The notes under the pieces are model-generated. The model made no database searches. It was given only the letters and a program-made list of their open reading frames with translations, and was not told the origin of the DNA. Below are positions 8,867-17,996 of a DNA stretch of 64,000 bases, piece after piece. The position numbers and the translations under genes are program-made. This DNA comes from JBJMQS01 sp045802605. Lineage in GTDB: Bacteria; Planctomycetota; Planctomycetia; Gemmatales; Gemmataceae. Each line of letters begins with the position of its first letter. The first letter of the stretch is position 1. The stretch lies in contig JBJMQS010000036.1 in NCBI GenBank assembly GCA_045802605.1, positions 186,001 to 250,000 of the forward strand, read 5' to 3'.

Positions 8867-9182
8867 TTGGGGGCGCGCAGTGCCAGAGCAGAAATCGGAG
8901 GGAGATGTTGCCGGGTTTTGTTAGCCGGACGCGCAAGCTACGGGTGTCAGACGCTGGGGCCCAAGGTGGAGATTCTGATTTCGTCGTCGGAGTCGAGCAC
9001 CAAAAAGAATTGGATTACTCGAGTGGGGCCAAGTCTCTGGCTTCCGTAGCTTGCGCGTCCGGCTAACAGGAAAACAGGATGCGCGAGTGGGGCAGAGTCT
9101 CTGCGTTCCTTCGCTTGCGCGTCGGGCTAACAAACGCGGCTAACAAACGCGGCCAACAAAACCAGTAACAAGACGGCACGGG
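8867..9182. repeat. Gene-free stretch with inverted repeats and a 13-bp tandem repeat
   Basis: The two main arms (TTAGCCGGACGCGCAAGCTA near 8921-8940 and its complement near 9046-9065) are about 105 bp apart. A degenerate third arm, TTGCGCGTCGGGCTAAC, is near 9113. It is followed by a tandem GCTAACAAACGCG unit, two full copies and a partial one (9126-9160). Short ORFs here only translate the repeats. The CTTGCGCGTC core also occurs just upstream of nadB (about 32400). Confidence 0.75.
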
Positions 9183-11048
9183 CTAACTCACGGACACGAT
9201 CAACTCGTTGATTCGCTTTGCGAAGGCGGCGGGGTCAGTGGGGCGGCTGCCTTCGGCGAGCACGGCTTGGTCGTAAAACAATCGGCCGAATTGTTCGACG
9301 CGCGGATCGTTCTCGTTGGCCGCGAAGACACTGACCACTTTCTGCACGGCCGGGTGATTGGGGTTCAATTCCAGGATCCGGCCGGCGTCTTTCAATTCAT
9401 CGCCGCGGCCCATGGATTTGAGAATGCGTTCGAGATGCGCCGACGGAGCGCCTTCGGTGGCGACCAAGCAGGCGGCACTATCGACAAGCCGGCCGCTGGG
9501 CCGCACTTCTTTCACGCCGGGCAGAAGGTCTTTCAGCTTTGCGGCGAGTTTGCCGAATTCGTCAGACGCTTTTGGCGCTTCGGTTTCCGGTGGGGCGGTG
9601 CGGTCGGCGGCGGCCAGTGGTTTGCCGTCGTACTCGCGCAGGCTCGGGATGGCGAGTTCGTCGATCGTGTCGGTGCAAAAGAGCACATCCCAGCCTTTGG
9701 CGCGATAGGCCTCCAGATACGGAGCGTGCTCCAGGGCCGCCCGCGACTCGCCGACGAGATAGATGATCTCCTTTTGGCTCACCGGCATCTGCTCGGTGTA
9801 TTGCTTCAGCGTGATGAACTTGCCGGCCTCGTTGTTCATCGACTCAAAGATCAGCAAATTGGCCAGCTTATCGCGGTTTTCGAAATCCCGGCCCACGCCC
9901 TCCTTCAGCACCAGGCCGAACTCACTGAAAAACTGCGTGTACTTTTCAAACTCGTTGACGCGCATGTTCTCCAAGTCAGAGAGAATATTGCCGACGACGT
10001 TGCGGCGAATCTTGCCGAGGACCGGATTCTCCTGCAACAGCTCGCGCGACACGTTGAGCGGCAAGTCGGCCGAATCGACCACGCCTTTGACGAAGCGCAA
10101 GTAGGGCGGCAGCAATTCCTCGCACTGCTCGGTGATGAGCACGCGTTGGACGTAGAGCCGCAGGCCGCCCTTCGGTTCGCCCCAATAGAAATCAATCGGC
10201 CGATTGGCGGGAATGAAGAGCAGGGCCTTGAACTCGAGAGCGCCCTCGACGCCGTAATGAATGATGCGAGCCGGGTCGCCATTGGCGTGGGCTATCGTCT
10301 CGTAAAAGGTGCGGTACTCTTCCGGCGAGACTTCGGATTTCTTGCGCAGCCAGACGGCTTTGCGGGCGTTGAGGATCTCGGGGACTTGCTCTTCGGTCTT
10401 ATCTTCCTTGAGTTGCGTGACTTTCATCACGACCGGGTGCTCGATGAAGTCGGAGAATTTCTTCACGAGGCCGCGAAGTCGCCACTCGTCGAGGAACTCT
10501 TTGGCATCTTCTTTGAGGTGCAAAGTCACATTGGTGCCGCGGCGCGCTTTGTCGGCGGACTCGATCGTGAACTCGCCTTGGCCATCGGATTCCCAGCGCA
10601 CGCCGGCCTTCGGTTCGCCGGCCGGTCGGGTGAGCACGGTCACTTTGTCCGCGACCATGAACGCGGAGTAGAAGCCGACGCCGAACTGGCCGATGAGTTC
10701 GGGCCGGCCCACCTCGGCTTGCACGCGGACGGCTTCGAGAAAGTTGCGGGTGCCGCTCTGCGCGATGGTGCCGAGGTTCTCGATCACGGTCTGTCGCGAC
10801 ATGCCGATGCCGTTGTCGCTGATGGTCAGCGTGCCGGCTTCGCGGTCGGGGATGATCTCGATCTGCCAGTCTTTGTCACCTTCGAGCAGATCCTCTTTCG
10901 AGAGCGAATCAAACTTCAGCCGGTTGATCGCGTCGGAGGCGTTGGAGATCAGCTCGCGCAGGAAGATCTCGCGGTTGGAATAGAGCGAGTGGGTGATGAG
11001 ATGAAGAAGCTGCTTGAGCTCCGCTTTGAATTCGAGTCGCTCGGCCAT
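9183..11048 (-). CDS. htpG: Molecular chaperone HtpG (Hsp90)
   Basis: Bacterial Hsp90, an ATP-dependent dimeric chaperone of the cytoplasm. From the chosen start it is 621 residues, the usual size. The GHKL ATPase domain shows LISNASDAINRL, DNGIGM and GQFGVGFYSAFMV in order; the middle domain and C-terminal dimerisation domain follow. The open frame extends to 11075 but MAERLEFKAELKQLL at 11048 matches the family start and has GAGG upstream. A perfect 35-bp hairpin ends 14 bp before the start codon. The long ORF on the opposite strand is a shadow. Confidence 0.96.
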   Translation of the reverse strand: MAERLEFKAELKQLLHLITHSLYSNREIFLRELISNASDAINRLKFDSLSKEDLLEGDKDWQIEIIPDREAGTLTISDNGIGMSRQTVIENLGTIAQSGTRNFLEAVRVQAEVGRPELIGQFGVGFYSAFMVADKVTVLTRPAGEPKAGVRWESDGQGEFTIESADKARRGTNVTLHLKEDAKEFLDEWRLRGLVKKFSDFIEHPVVMKVTQLKEDKTEEQVPEILNARKAVWLRKKSEVSPEEYRTFYETIAHANGDPARIIHYGVEGALEFKALLFIPANRPIDFYWGEPKGGLRLYVQRVLITEQCEELLPPYLRFVKGVVDSADLPLNVSRELLQENPVLGKIRRNVVGNILSDLENMRVNEFEKYTQFFSEFGLVLKEGVGRDFENRDKLANLLIFESMNNEAGKFITLKQYTEQMPVSQKEIIYLVGESRAALEHAPYLEAYRAKGWDVLFCTDTIDELAIPSLREYDGKPLAAADRTAPPETEAPKASDEFGKLAAKLKDLLPGVKEVRPSGRLVDSAACLVATEGAPSAHLERILKSMGRGDELKDAGRILELNPNHPAVQKVVSVFAANENDPRVEQFGRLFYDQAVLAEGSRPTDPAAFAKRINELIVSVS

Positions 11049-11062
11049 TTTCGTTTGCCTCG

Positions 11063-11138
11063 AAAGACTAACCACCGAGGCACAGAGACACAGAGAAAAC
11101 CTCTTCTCTGTGTCTCTGTGCCTCGGTGGTTAGTCTTT
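11063..11138. repeat. 9-nt-unit palindromic repeat in the htpG leader (copy 2)
   Basis: The arms at 11063-11097 and 11104-11138 are a perfect 35-bp inverted repeat with a 6-nt loop. On the htpG strand the hairpin would sit just before the GAGG ribosome site, unlike the copies that lie after stop codons. Confidence 0.8.
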
Positions 11139-11339
11139 TTACCCAGCCTCTCTTCCTATTCTAGATGCCCGTGGGCCGCAGGCTTAGAACCCGGAAAGCC
11201 GTTAAGAACGGCAGATTCGACTTATCTTGTCAGGCCGATTGTGCCGAAAAAACGGTGGTAACGGCGATGCCGTGGAACGACGGTTCGTTCATCGGGGGGA
11301 TGACGACCGTTCCACGCCCAGATCAGGTGAGGGATACCC

Positions 11340-13199
11340 ATGCGTCGGCAGTTCAAAGTGGCCTTCGGAGGCTGGCTGGCGGCGACGGCTGCCGCACTCG
11401 CTCAAATGCCGCCGCAACAACCCGCGGCCATGCAACCAGTGCGCTATGTGACGCCTTTCGGCACTCACAACGGCGATTCCAACACTGGGCGGCCTGCAAA
11501 TACGCAGTATGTCGCGGTGCAACCGGCCGGTTCGGGGACGGCGCAATCGCCGATCACCGTGCAATATGTGCCGGTGCAGTCGATGGGCAACGGCCAATAC
11601 GTGGCCGTGCAGCCAGTGGCCGGCAACTCCAATGGATCAGCCAGCGCCGCTTATATCCCGGTGCAGCCGAGCGTGTCCGGCACTTTGCCACCGACCAATC
11701 AAACACTGACCAATGATTCCGCGCCGATGCAGCAATCGACGAGCATGTCGCAATCGCAAGCGCCGACAATGACGCCGGTCCCGAGCACGCCGTCACAAAC
11801 CACGGTTCAATATGTCCCGGTTCAACAGGGCCAATATGTCCCAGTTCAACCCGGCGCGCCGACGAATGGATCCATCACCTCGACTCCGATGATCCAGTAC
11901 GTGCCCGTGCAATCCAGCGGTGGCCCCCCGGCACCGGGCAATGCCCGCCCGGCGGTCGCTCAGCAACAAGGCGCGGCCCCTCAGCCCAATCAAGGCTGCC
12001 CAACCGGCAACTGCCCGAATGGGGCTTGCAACGGATCGTGCCCCAACGGTGCGTGCGGCAGTCCTGCGTGCGGCGCCTGCCAGGCACCGACGTGTAACAC
12101 TTGTCCCCAATGCGGACCCAGCGACAAGGTTTGGGCCTCCGGTGAATACCTTCTTTGGTGGACGCGCAGCTTCCAGGTTCCGAATCTCGGGATCAGCGCA
12201 CCGGCCGGCACTCCGGTCGCCGCGGTTTGTGCCAACGGCACCCCGCTGTGCGATGACGGCCTCAACGACGGCATTCGTTCGGGCTTCCGGCTTCGCTTGG
12301 GCGCTTGGCTCGACTGCTGCCACAGTTGCGGGATTGAAGCGAGCTATTTGTTCTTGGCCGATGAAGGCGACAGTTTCTCGGATGGGCCGTCCAATAGCCA
12401 TATCATCGCTCGCCCGTTCCACAATGCGGCGACCGACCGCGACGATTGCCAGTTGATCAATGTGCCAGGCACCGTGCCAGGTTCTACCAACATCGTTTCG
12501 GGCAACTTCAACGTAGACAGCAACACGAGCTTCACGGGCTTCGACGTGAACGTTCGCAAGAACCTCCGCCACGATTGCTGCAACCGTGCGGACTGGATTG
12601 TCGGCTTCCGTTATTGGAAGCTCGACGACGAATTGACAGTCTCAGAAGATGTGCGCGTCACCGGTGTCGATCCGAATACCACCTCCCTGCCGGTCGGCAC
12701 TCGGTTCCAGATCTTCGACAACATTCACACTCGCAACGAGTTCTACGGGGCTCAGCTCGGGCTCGTCGGCGAGCATCATCGCGGCCAGGCCTTCATGAAT
12801 TGGCGAGCCGCCGTCGCGATGGGCACGACGCACAAGGACGTCTACATCGACGGCCAGACCACGATCACGCAGCCTTCCGGTGCGGCCGCCTCCTATGCCG
12901 GTGGCATCTTGGCCCTGCCGACCAACATGGGTCACTACAGCAAGAACGATTTCGCGGTGGTGCCGGAGTTCAACATCAACGTTGGCTATGAGGTGAGTGA
13001 AAACTTGCGAGTCTTCGTGGGCTACTCGTTCGTCTACTGGAGCAACGTGACGCGGCCGGGCGACGTGATCGACACGTCTGTCAATCCGACGCAGTTCCCT
13101 CCGGGCCAGTTGGCCGGTGCTTCCCGCCCGACCTTCACGTGGCATGACAGTGACTTCTGGGCTCAGGGCTTCAACTTCGGAGCCGAGCTGAAGTACTAA
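11340..13199 (+). CDS. BBP7-type outer-membrane beta-barrel protein with YVPVQ repeats
   Basis: A 619-residue secreted protein. It starts with a short signal (MRRQFKVAFGGWLAATAAALAQ). Residues about 55-190 carry seven imperfect copies of QYVPVQ/QYVAVQ separated by Ser/Gly/Pro-rich linkers. A Cys/Asn/Gly segment (about 215-262; NCPNGACNGSCPNG) follows. The last ~350 residues, from VWASGEYLLWW to FNFGAELKY, are the alternating strands of the planctomycete BBP7 barrel family and end in an outer-membrane-like aromatic C-terminus. GAGG precedes the ATG. Function (porin or structural surface protein) is inferred from fold only. Confidence 0.88.
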   Translation: MRRQFKVAFGGWLAATAAALAQMPPQQPAAMQPVRYVTPFGTHNGDSNTGRPANTQYVAVQPAGSGTAQSPITVQYVPVQSMGNGQYVAVQPVAGNSNGSASAAYIPVQPSVSGTLPPTNQTLTNDSAPMQQSTSMSQSQAPTMTPVPSTPSQTTVQYVPVQQGQYVPVQPGAPTNGSITSTPMIQYVPVQSSGGPPAPGNARPAVAQQQGAAPQPNQGCPTGNCPNGACNGSCPNGACGSPACGACQAPTCNTCPQCGPSDKVWASGEYLLWWTRSFQVPNLGISAPAGTPVAAVCANGTPLCDDGLNDGIRSGFRLRLGAWLDCCHSCGIEASYLFLADEGDSFSDGPSNSHIIARPFHNAATDRDDCQLINVPGTVPGSTNIVSGNFNVDSNTSFTGFDVNVRKNLRHDCCNRADWIVGFRYWKLDDELTVSEDVRVTGVDPNTTSLPVGTRFQIFDNIHTRNEFYGAQLGLVGEHHRGQAFMNWRAAVAMGTTHKDVYIDGQTTITQPSGAAASYAGGILALPTNMGHYSKNDFAVVPEFNINVGYEVSENLRVFVGYSFVYWSNVTRPGDVIDTSVNPTQFPPGQLAGASRPTFTWHDSDFWAQGFNFGAELKY

Positions 13200-13216
13200 G
13201 AATCAAGACAAGAGTT

Positions 13217-13291
13217 AACCGCAGAGTACGCAGAGAGCGCTGAGAAAACCAAAAAGGTGTTTTCTCAGCGCTCTCTGCGTACTCTGCGGTT
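13217..13291. terminator. 9-nt-unit palindromic repeat (copy 3)
   Basis: A perfect 33-bp inverted repeat (13217-13249 with 13259-13291) made of CGCAGAG-type units. It lies between the convergent BBP7 and SIMPL genes and could end both transcripts. Confidence 0.75.
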
Positions 13292-13301
13292 CAAATTCTT
13301 T

Positions 13302-14114
13302 TCAGTAAGTACAGGTCACGCGCACTTGCACCGCGACCCGCACCAAGCCGGCCTTCGGCGTTGGGGTCGTATTGGTGCTCATCCAGGTGTAGTGCTCGGC
13401 GGCGTTTTCTGAATTCACCATCACTTCCACCACCGTCAGCTTGTTCGAACCGGCGGCGGCTTCCGCGTCGGCGGTCGCTTCTTTCACTGCCCGGCGAATG
13501 GCGTCGCGGCGTGGCGCCTCCGTGGCATTGGCGAGCCATTCGATGCTTGGGCCGGCGACAGCCTCCGGCTCTTCCTCGGCACCACCACCCACCATGCGCG
13601 GCAAGCGCCACGAGCGAGTCGGCGAGGAGTCGGTTTCGGCCGGCGCTCGGCCGCCGTTTTCGCAAGCGGATTCGGCGATGCGAGACACCGCTTCGCGGAG
13701 CTTTTCGAAATCTGTGTCGCGCACCGTCACCTGGAAGAGGCTTTGTGCCTTGCGAGATTGCACCGATGGACCACCAAGATTTGCCTGGCCCGTCACCATC
13801 ACGCCCATGGCCGCGGGGACCACTTGAACGTCCATCTCCACCTTGTTGAGCGGCAGCGCGGTCAGTGCGTCGCGAATTTTCTTGACCTGATTCTCGTTGG
13901 CTTCGCGGGCGCTGCGGTCGATCGGCTCATTGGCGGTCACGGTGAAGGTGATTCGCGCTGTGTCCGCTTTGACATAGCTGAATGCGGTTGAGGTGGCGAC
14001 GACGCGGGGACCCTCCGGTTTGCCATCGGCTTTGGCAGCGGGTTGTGCGAGACAGGGGCTCGCCATCAGCAAGGAGCAGAGAATTGCAAACTTGCCGCGC
14101 GGGCTCTTCGTCAT
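13302..14114 (-). CDS. SIMPL domain (DUF541) secreted protein
   Basis: A 270-residue exported protein with an N-terminal signal (basic MTKSPRGKF, hydrophobic core, ASPCLAQP cleavage region). The body has the SIMPL/DUF541 pattern: a conserved N-terminal strand set (ATSTAFSYVKADTARITFTV), a helix with Ala/Asn and the C-terminal VRVAVQVRVTCTY strand. A Glu/Pro-rich linker (about 165-190) interrupts the domain. SIMPL proteins are periplasmic and of uncertain function. A run of ATG-proximal purines precedes the start; the gene converges on the BBP7 gene. Confidence 0.85.
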   Translation of the reverse strand: MTKSPRGKFAILCSLLMASPCLAQPAAKADGKPEGPRVVATSTAFSYVKADTARITFTVTANEPIDRSAREANENQVKKIRDALTALPLNKVEMDVQVVPAAMGVMVTGQANLGGPSVQSRKAQSLFQVTVRDTDFEKLREAVSRIAESACENGGRAPAETDSSPTRSWRLPRMVGGGAEEEPEAVAGPSIEWLANATEAPRRDAIRRAVKEATADAEAAAGSNKLTVVEVMVNSENAAEHYTWMSTNTTPTPKAGLVRVAVQVRVTCTY

Positions 14115-14589
14115 GGGCCAACCTCCGCAAGATGGTCGATCAAGGGCAGACGTGATGCGATTCTAGGCGGAAGATGAGTGACGTGCCAGCCAAGGCGTAA
14201 TAGGCTCGTGGATCAGTTTGTTTGTCTTCACACCAAAGGTGTGAGATTTCTCAGCCCAGGGCAACGCTCTGGGTAATGTGTCTCTATCCGATGCAGGCTG
14301 AAGGCCTGCGACAAGTCTATCGCAGGCCTTCAGCCTGCAAAACAATTTGCGTGAATACCCAGGGCTGCGCCCTGGGCTGAGAAATCTCAGGCCGTTGGCC
14401 TGAAGACTTGAGACAGTAGAGATTAGGGACCGAAATATGGTATGAGATCCGTTTCTTTGAATCTGGTTTGGGTGGCTGGGGCTGAGTCTTCGAAGCCCCA
14501 GGGCTGCGGTATCGCAAAGCCTCCACCCTAGCCACCCGACGATCGATCGTGGGCTCGGCGATCGATAAGGATGAATATGTAAGACCGAT
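14115..14589. repeat. Gene-free stretch with nested palindromes
   Basis: From about 14247 to 14402 there is a set of nested inverted repeats: an outer pair GAGATTTCTCAGCCCAGGGC with its complement, an inner AGGCTGAAGGCCTGCG with its complement and a CTCTGGGT/ACCCAGGG pair. About 120 bp of ordinary sequence lies on either side. I see no supported gene here. Confidence 0.75.
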
Positions 14590-16146
14590 TTACTTCGCCA
14601 CGCCGTTCACGAGCGGGATCGTGGTGGTCGTCTTGTGGTCGCCGGAGAAGGTCTCAATGACCTGATCCTTGATTTCGATGAACGCGGCGGCGGCCGTGGG
14701 ATCGAATTGCTTGCCGGATTGTTGGATGACCTCGGCAAAACCCTCTTCCGGGGTCTTGGGTTTCTTGTCGCTGTGATACGGGCGATCCGATGTCATAGCG
14801 TCAAAGGCGTCCGCCACCGTGACGATGCGGGCCAGTAGCGGAATGGATTCGCCGGCCAAGCCGTCCGGGTAACCGCCGCCATCCCAGCGCTCATGGTGAT
14901 TGCGAACAATCGGGCAAACAGGCCGCAGGTCAGGAATCGTATTGACGATGGCCGCACCCTTGGTGGTGTGCGTCTTCATCTGCACCCACTCTTCCGGGGT
15001 GAGCTTGCCGGGCTTGCGCAGGATGGCGTCATCGATGCCGATTTTGCCGATGTCATGCAGTGGCGTTCCAAGCTCGATCAGTTCCAGATCCTTCTTCTCG
15101 AGGCCCAATTGCTTGGCGAGCATCATGGCGTAGCTGGTGACGCGGCGAGTGTGGCCGCCGGTGTATTCGTCTTTCAACTCGACCGCTTGCGCGAGCACGT
15201 TGATGGTGTCGAGGAATAGGCCGCGTTGCTTGCGGAGCAGTTGCGCCGCCTCGATGCCGGCTGACACGTTGGCCGCCATCGCATCGGCGAGATGAAGATC
15301 ATCTTCGTTGAACGGCTTCTGCCAGTAGGAACGGTCCAGATGCAAAATGCCCAAACGATGTCGCGGCGTGCGCAGTAGCACGCAGAGCACGGATGCCATG
15401 GCGCCGTCAGCGATGGATTGCGCGTTGGCCAGTTCGGGATCATCTGACACGCTGCAGCACAATACCGACTCGCCGCTGGAGAAGCAGCGCATCGCCAGCT
15501 TCTGGCTAAAGTGGAATCGGCCCGGGTTCGTTTCGCCGCGGCCGGTAGCGAGCGCGCGCAGTTTCAGTTTGCCTTCGGGTCCTTCGGCCAAGACGATTGC
15601 GCCGCGCTGAGCGTCGAGCACTTGCACCGCGTCGTTGAGGATAAGCGTGAGCAACTCATCCTCGCTCTCGATATGCACGAGGTGATGTCCCGCGCGAATC
15701 ATGGCGATGAGCTGTTCGCCCGGACGCAGACCGCGATTGCGATCGAACACGAAGCCGCGCAGCAAATCTTCCCACGAAGAGTTGGCCGTCGCTTCGACGA
15801 GGATCTTGTCGAGCACGCCGTTTTCTTGTGCCTGGCCATTCTCGGTGGCTTCGACGATCATCGCCACCTTGCCGAACTGCACAATGTCGCGGACGCGCAC
15901 CGGCTTCTCGCCCTGGCCAAGTCGCACACCATTGACGTACGTGCCGTTGGTGCTTTCCATATCGCGGACGACCCAGCCGCCCGGATTATTGAATTTGATC
16001 TCGGCGTGCCGTCGGCTGACGGAGCTGTCGTCGAGCACGATCTCCAGAGAGCCCAACCGGCCCGCGCGGAGCACGACGTCGGCTTCCCAGACCTTGCCTT
16101 TGACTTCGTCGCTAATCCCCCGAAGGCGGATCAACTGCTTCACCAT
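14590..16146 (-). CDS. FHA-GAF-HD-GYP response protein (putative c-di-GMP phosphodiesterase)
   Basis: A 518-residue cytoplasmic signalling protein. The N-terminal FHA domain has the phospho-threonine-binding residues R30, SVSRRH (42-47) and STNGTYVNG (65-73). A GAF-like sensor lies at about 150-300. The C-terminal HD-GYP domain has HD at 364-365 in PLHDIGKIG, HHERWDGGGYP (417-427) and the DAFDAMTSDRPY helix. HD-GYP domains usually hydrolyse cyclic di-GMP, so it probably links protein phosphorylation and a small-ligand signal to c-di-GMP level. It is divergent from the thioredoxin gene. Confidence 0.92.
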   Translation of the reverse strand: MVKQLIRLRGISDEVKGKVWEADVVLRAGRLGSLEIVLDDSSVSRRHAEIKFNNPGGWVVRDMESTNGTYVNGVRLGQGEKPVRVRDIVQFGKVAMIVEATENGQAQENGVLDKILVEATANSSWEDLLRGFVFDRNRGLRPGEQLIAMIRAGHHLVHIESEDELLTLILNDAVQVLDAQRGAIVLAEGPEGKLKLRALATGRGETNPGRFHFSQKLAMRCFSSGESVLCCSVSDDPELANAQSIADGAMASVLCVLLRTPRHRLGILHLDRSYWQKPFNEDDLHLADAMAANVSAGIEAAQLLRKQRGLFLDTINVLAQAVELKDEYTGGHTRRVTSYAMMLAKQLGLEKKDLELIELGTPLHDIGKIGIDDAILRKPGKLTPEEWVQMKTHTTKGAAIVNTIPDLRPVCPIVRNHHERWDGGGYPDGLAGESIPLLARIVTVADAFDAMTSDRPYHSDKKPKTPEEGFAEVIQQSGKQFDPTAAAAFIEIKDQVIETFSGDHKTTTTIPLVNGVAK

Positions 16147-16364
16147 TGCGTGCTCCCTGCGCAGCCTGGGCGTTGCCGGAAAAACCGATGTCAGACAAAC
16201 TTAGCACGGAAATTGCGGCGAAGATGTTTCAGCTTGCCCAATCGATAGGCCTTATGCCGCCGGAATGTCAGGTCGTACCGGCTGAAACTGACAAATGCTC
16301 GAAACTATTGGCATTTATCGACTTGCGTCAATATCATGAGAACATCTTGGAGGCCTGTACGGTT

Positions 16365-16925
16365 ATGAAGCTCTTCGAATCGTTCCAAAACGCTCTGCCG
16401 GTGACCGAATTCCTGGCTCAGTTCGGGTCGCCGTCGGATCGCGGCCGCTGGCAAACTGTTTCGGATCGAGTGCGGCTATCGGACCCGCAAAAGGCGCTTT
16501 TGAGCCAGTTTCGGCGGAAGACGAATGTCCTGGTTCTGGCCGGTGCGTGGTGCGGCGACTGCGTCAGCCAGTGTCCGATCTTCGATCACTTTGCGGTCGC
16601 CGCGCCGCTGTTGAACGTTCGCTATCTCGACCGCGACGCCTATCCGCAGGTGCAGGATGAACTTTTGGTCAACGGCGGCAAGAGGGTGCCCGTCGTCGTG
16701 TTCTTCAGCGAGGACGGCCACGAAGTCGCCCGCTTCGGCGATCGGACGCTGAGCAAGTATCGCGAACTGATGCAACAACAGACCGGCGAAACGTGCGCCA
16801 GCGGTATCGTTGGTGCGAAAGATGATGCGTTCGCCTGCGTGATCCAAGACTGGCTCGATCAATTCGAGCGCGTGCAGTGGATGCTGCGCTTGTCGCCGCG
16901 GCTGCGGCAGAAGTACGGGGATTAG
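16365..16925 (+). CDS. Thioredoxin-family protein
   Basis: A 186-residue protein with an active-site-like motif WCGDC (C63, C66) in VLAGAWCGDCVSQCP, followed by the cis-Pro region RVPVVVFF. It has no signal peptide, so it is presumably cytoplasmic. The open frame reaches back to 16146 and ATG 16188 is possible, but the N-terminus MKLFESFQNALPVTEFL at 16365 fits the family and has GGAGG (16349-16353) 11 bp upstream. Its stop overlaps the end of the convergent nucleotidyltransferase gene by 4 bp. Confidence 0.85.
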   Translation: MKLFESFQNALPVTEFLAQFGSPSDRGRWQTVSDRVRLSDPQKALLSQFRRKTNVLVLAGAWCGDCVSQCPIFDHFAVAAPLLNVRYLDRDAYPQVQDELLVNGGKRVPVVVFFSEDGHEVARFGDRTLSKYRELMQQQTGETCASGIVGAKDDAFACVIQDWLDQFERVQWMLRLSPRLRQKYGD

Positions 16926-17476
16926 TCGATCGCGGGCAGAGAGGCGCGGAGCTGATCGAGTAATTCGCGCGTATTATGCCGATCGGCCCACGAGTAAATG
17001 TAATTCCAATCCAGAAACTTTCCTCTTACAGCAATGACGTCTTTAATATCAGCCTGGTCTTTGGACCGCGCCCACCGCAGCTTGTTTACAATGACGTCTT
17101 CAGGCGTAGGCAACCAAGCGGGCCCATACTTTATTTCGAGCCGCACACGCCGTTGAAATCGCTCCAAGTCGTATGGATCTTCGCCGACATGGAAGAACTC
17201 AATTTTGAATTGGGTCTCCTTGACAACAGCTTCATGTCGATGTGTCGCAGTCACGCCCTCGAAAGTCATTTGCAAATCAAAATGAAACTCGGGGCCGAGA
17301 TGATCGACGAGGTGTCGCACGACGGCATTATTTTCAAATGACACAAGGACGTCAGCATCCTGGCTCGACCGTGGCATACCGTAGGTGCTGCTCGAGAGCG
17401 AACCGACCAGCATATAAGGGATGCCGAGGGACTCCAAAGTTTGGATCACTTTGACGATTGCTTCGTCGCTGGTCAT
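16922..17476 (-). CDS. Nucleotidyltransferase-fold protein
   Basis: A 184-residue protein with the start of a minimal nucleotidyltransferase domain: helix, then YMLVGSLSSSTYGMPRSSQDADVLV (about 20-44), where the VGS and the DAD carboxylates match the GS...DxD site. The C-terminal part (PEDVIVNKLRWARSKDQADIKDVI) is the usual helix of DUF6036/AbiEii-like members. It overlaps the upstream 75-aa gene by 4 bp (ATGA), so they are translated together. The pairing resembles toxin-antitoxin organisation, but the role is not shown. Confidence 0.8.
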   Translation of the reverse strand: MTSDEAIVKVIQTLESLGIPYMLVGSLSSSTYGMPRSSQDADVLVSFENNAVVRHLVDHLGPEFHFDLQMTFEGVTATHRHEAVVKETQFKIEFFHVGEDPYDLERFQRRVRLEIKYGPAWLPTPEDVIVNKLRWARSKDQADIKDVIAVRGKFLDWNYIYSWADRHNTRELLDQLRASLPAID

Positions 17477-17700
17477 TGCGACTCCAGAATACGCTGAATT
17501 CGCAGCCGACGTTGAAGCTCGCGATCCACTTCTTCAGAAGTCGCATCGGGAAATTGATGGCGAATTCCGGCCCTTGCAAATTCACACGCCATATCGAATA
17601 GGCGCGGGCCAGCCAACAGTTTGTCCTCCAGCGGCATTTGTCGCGCTCGCAGAACCTTTTCGCGATAAATTTGATCGATCAATTCCTGAGTTGGCTTCAT
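17473..17700 (-). CDS. Small partner protein of the nucleotidyltransferase, 75 aa
   Basis: A small helical charged protein with two parts: a helix LIDQIYREKVLRARQMPLED and a second helix ending EEVDRELQRRLRIQRILESQ. It precedes and overlaps the nucleotidyltransferase gene by 4 bp. I do not recognise a named family but the gene order is that of a two-gene toxin-antitoxin-like cassette. The start ATG is at 17700. Confidence 0.75.
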   Translation of the reverse strand: MKPTQELIDQIYREKVLRARQMPLEDKLLAGPRLFDMACEFARAGIRHQFPDATSEEVDRELQRRLRIQRILESQ

Positions 17701-17723
17701 AAATCTCTTTCCCGTCCGTCATC

Positions 17724-17996
17724 TTACACCGACGGACCCTCATCCGCATCCGCCAACTCCGCTAAGACATCGCCGTGGCACGCTTGCGGCTTGCACCAGC
17801 AGCCGAGCGTCTTGCCGCGTAACTCGACCACAGCGGCCAACAACTCGGGCTGTTGCATGATCCACGCGCGGTATTTGGCGATGCACTCCTCGCGCGATTC
17901 GCAATCCTCGATGCGAAATGGGTTTCCCCATTTTGAGGGGCGGCCAATGTAAACGTCGTACTTGGATTTCTTGCAGTGAACGACGCGGGTTTTCAT
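17724..17996 (-). CDS. DUF4326 domain protein
   Basis: A 90-residue protein matching the DUF4326 pattern: VHCKKSKYDVYIGRPSKWGNPF at the N-terminus, a central YRAWI helix and a C-terminal LRGKTLGCWCKPQACHGDVLAEL motif with paired cysteines and a histidine that could hold a metal. The role is unknown; members are common in phage and bacterial accessory genes. Its start overlaps the stop of the GNAT gene by 4 bp, placing it last in a serpin-GNAT-DUF4326 operon. Confidence 0.85.
   Translation of the reverse strand: MKTRVVHCKKSKYDVYIGRPSKWGNPFRIEDCESREECIAKYRAWIMQQPELLAAVVELRGKTLGCWCKPQACHGDVLAELADADEGPSV

Noticed and set aside
9267..11261. 664-codon ORF on the plus strand opposite htpG
   Set aside because: It is exactly antisense to htpG; the conserved Hsp90 motifs on the minus strand explain the region.
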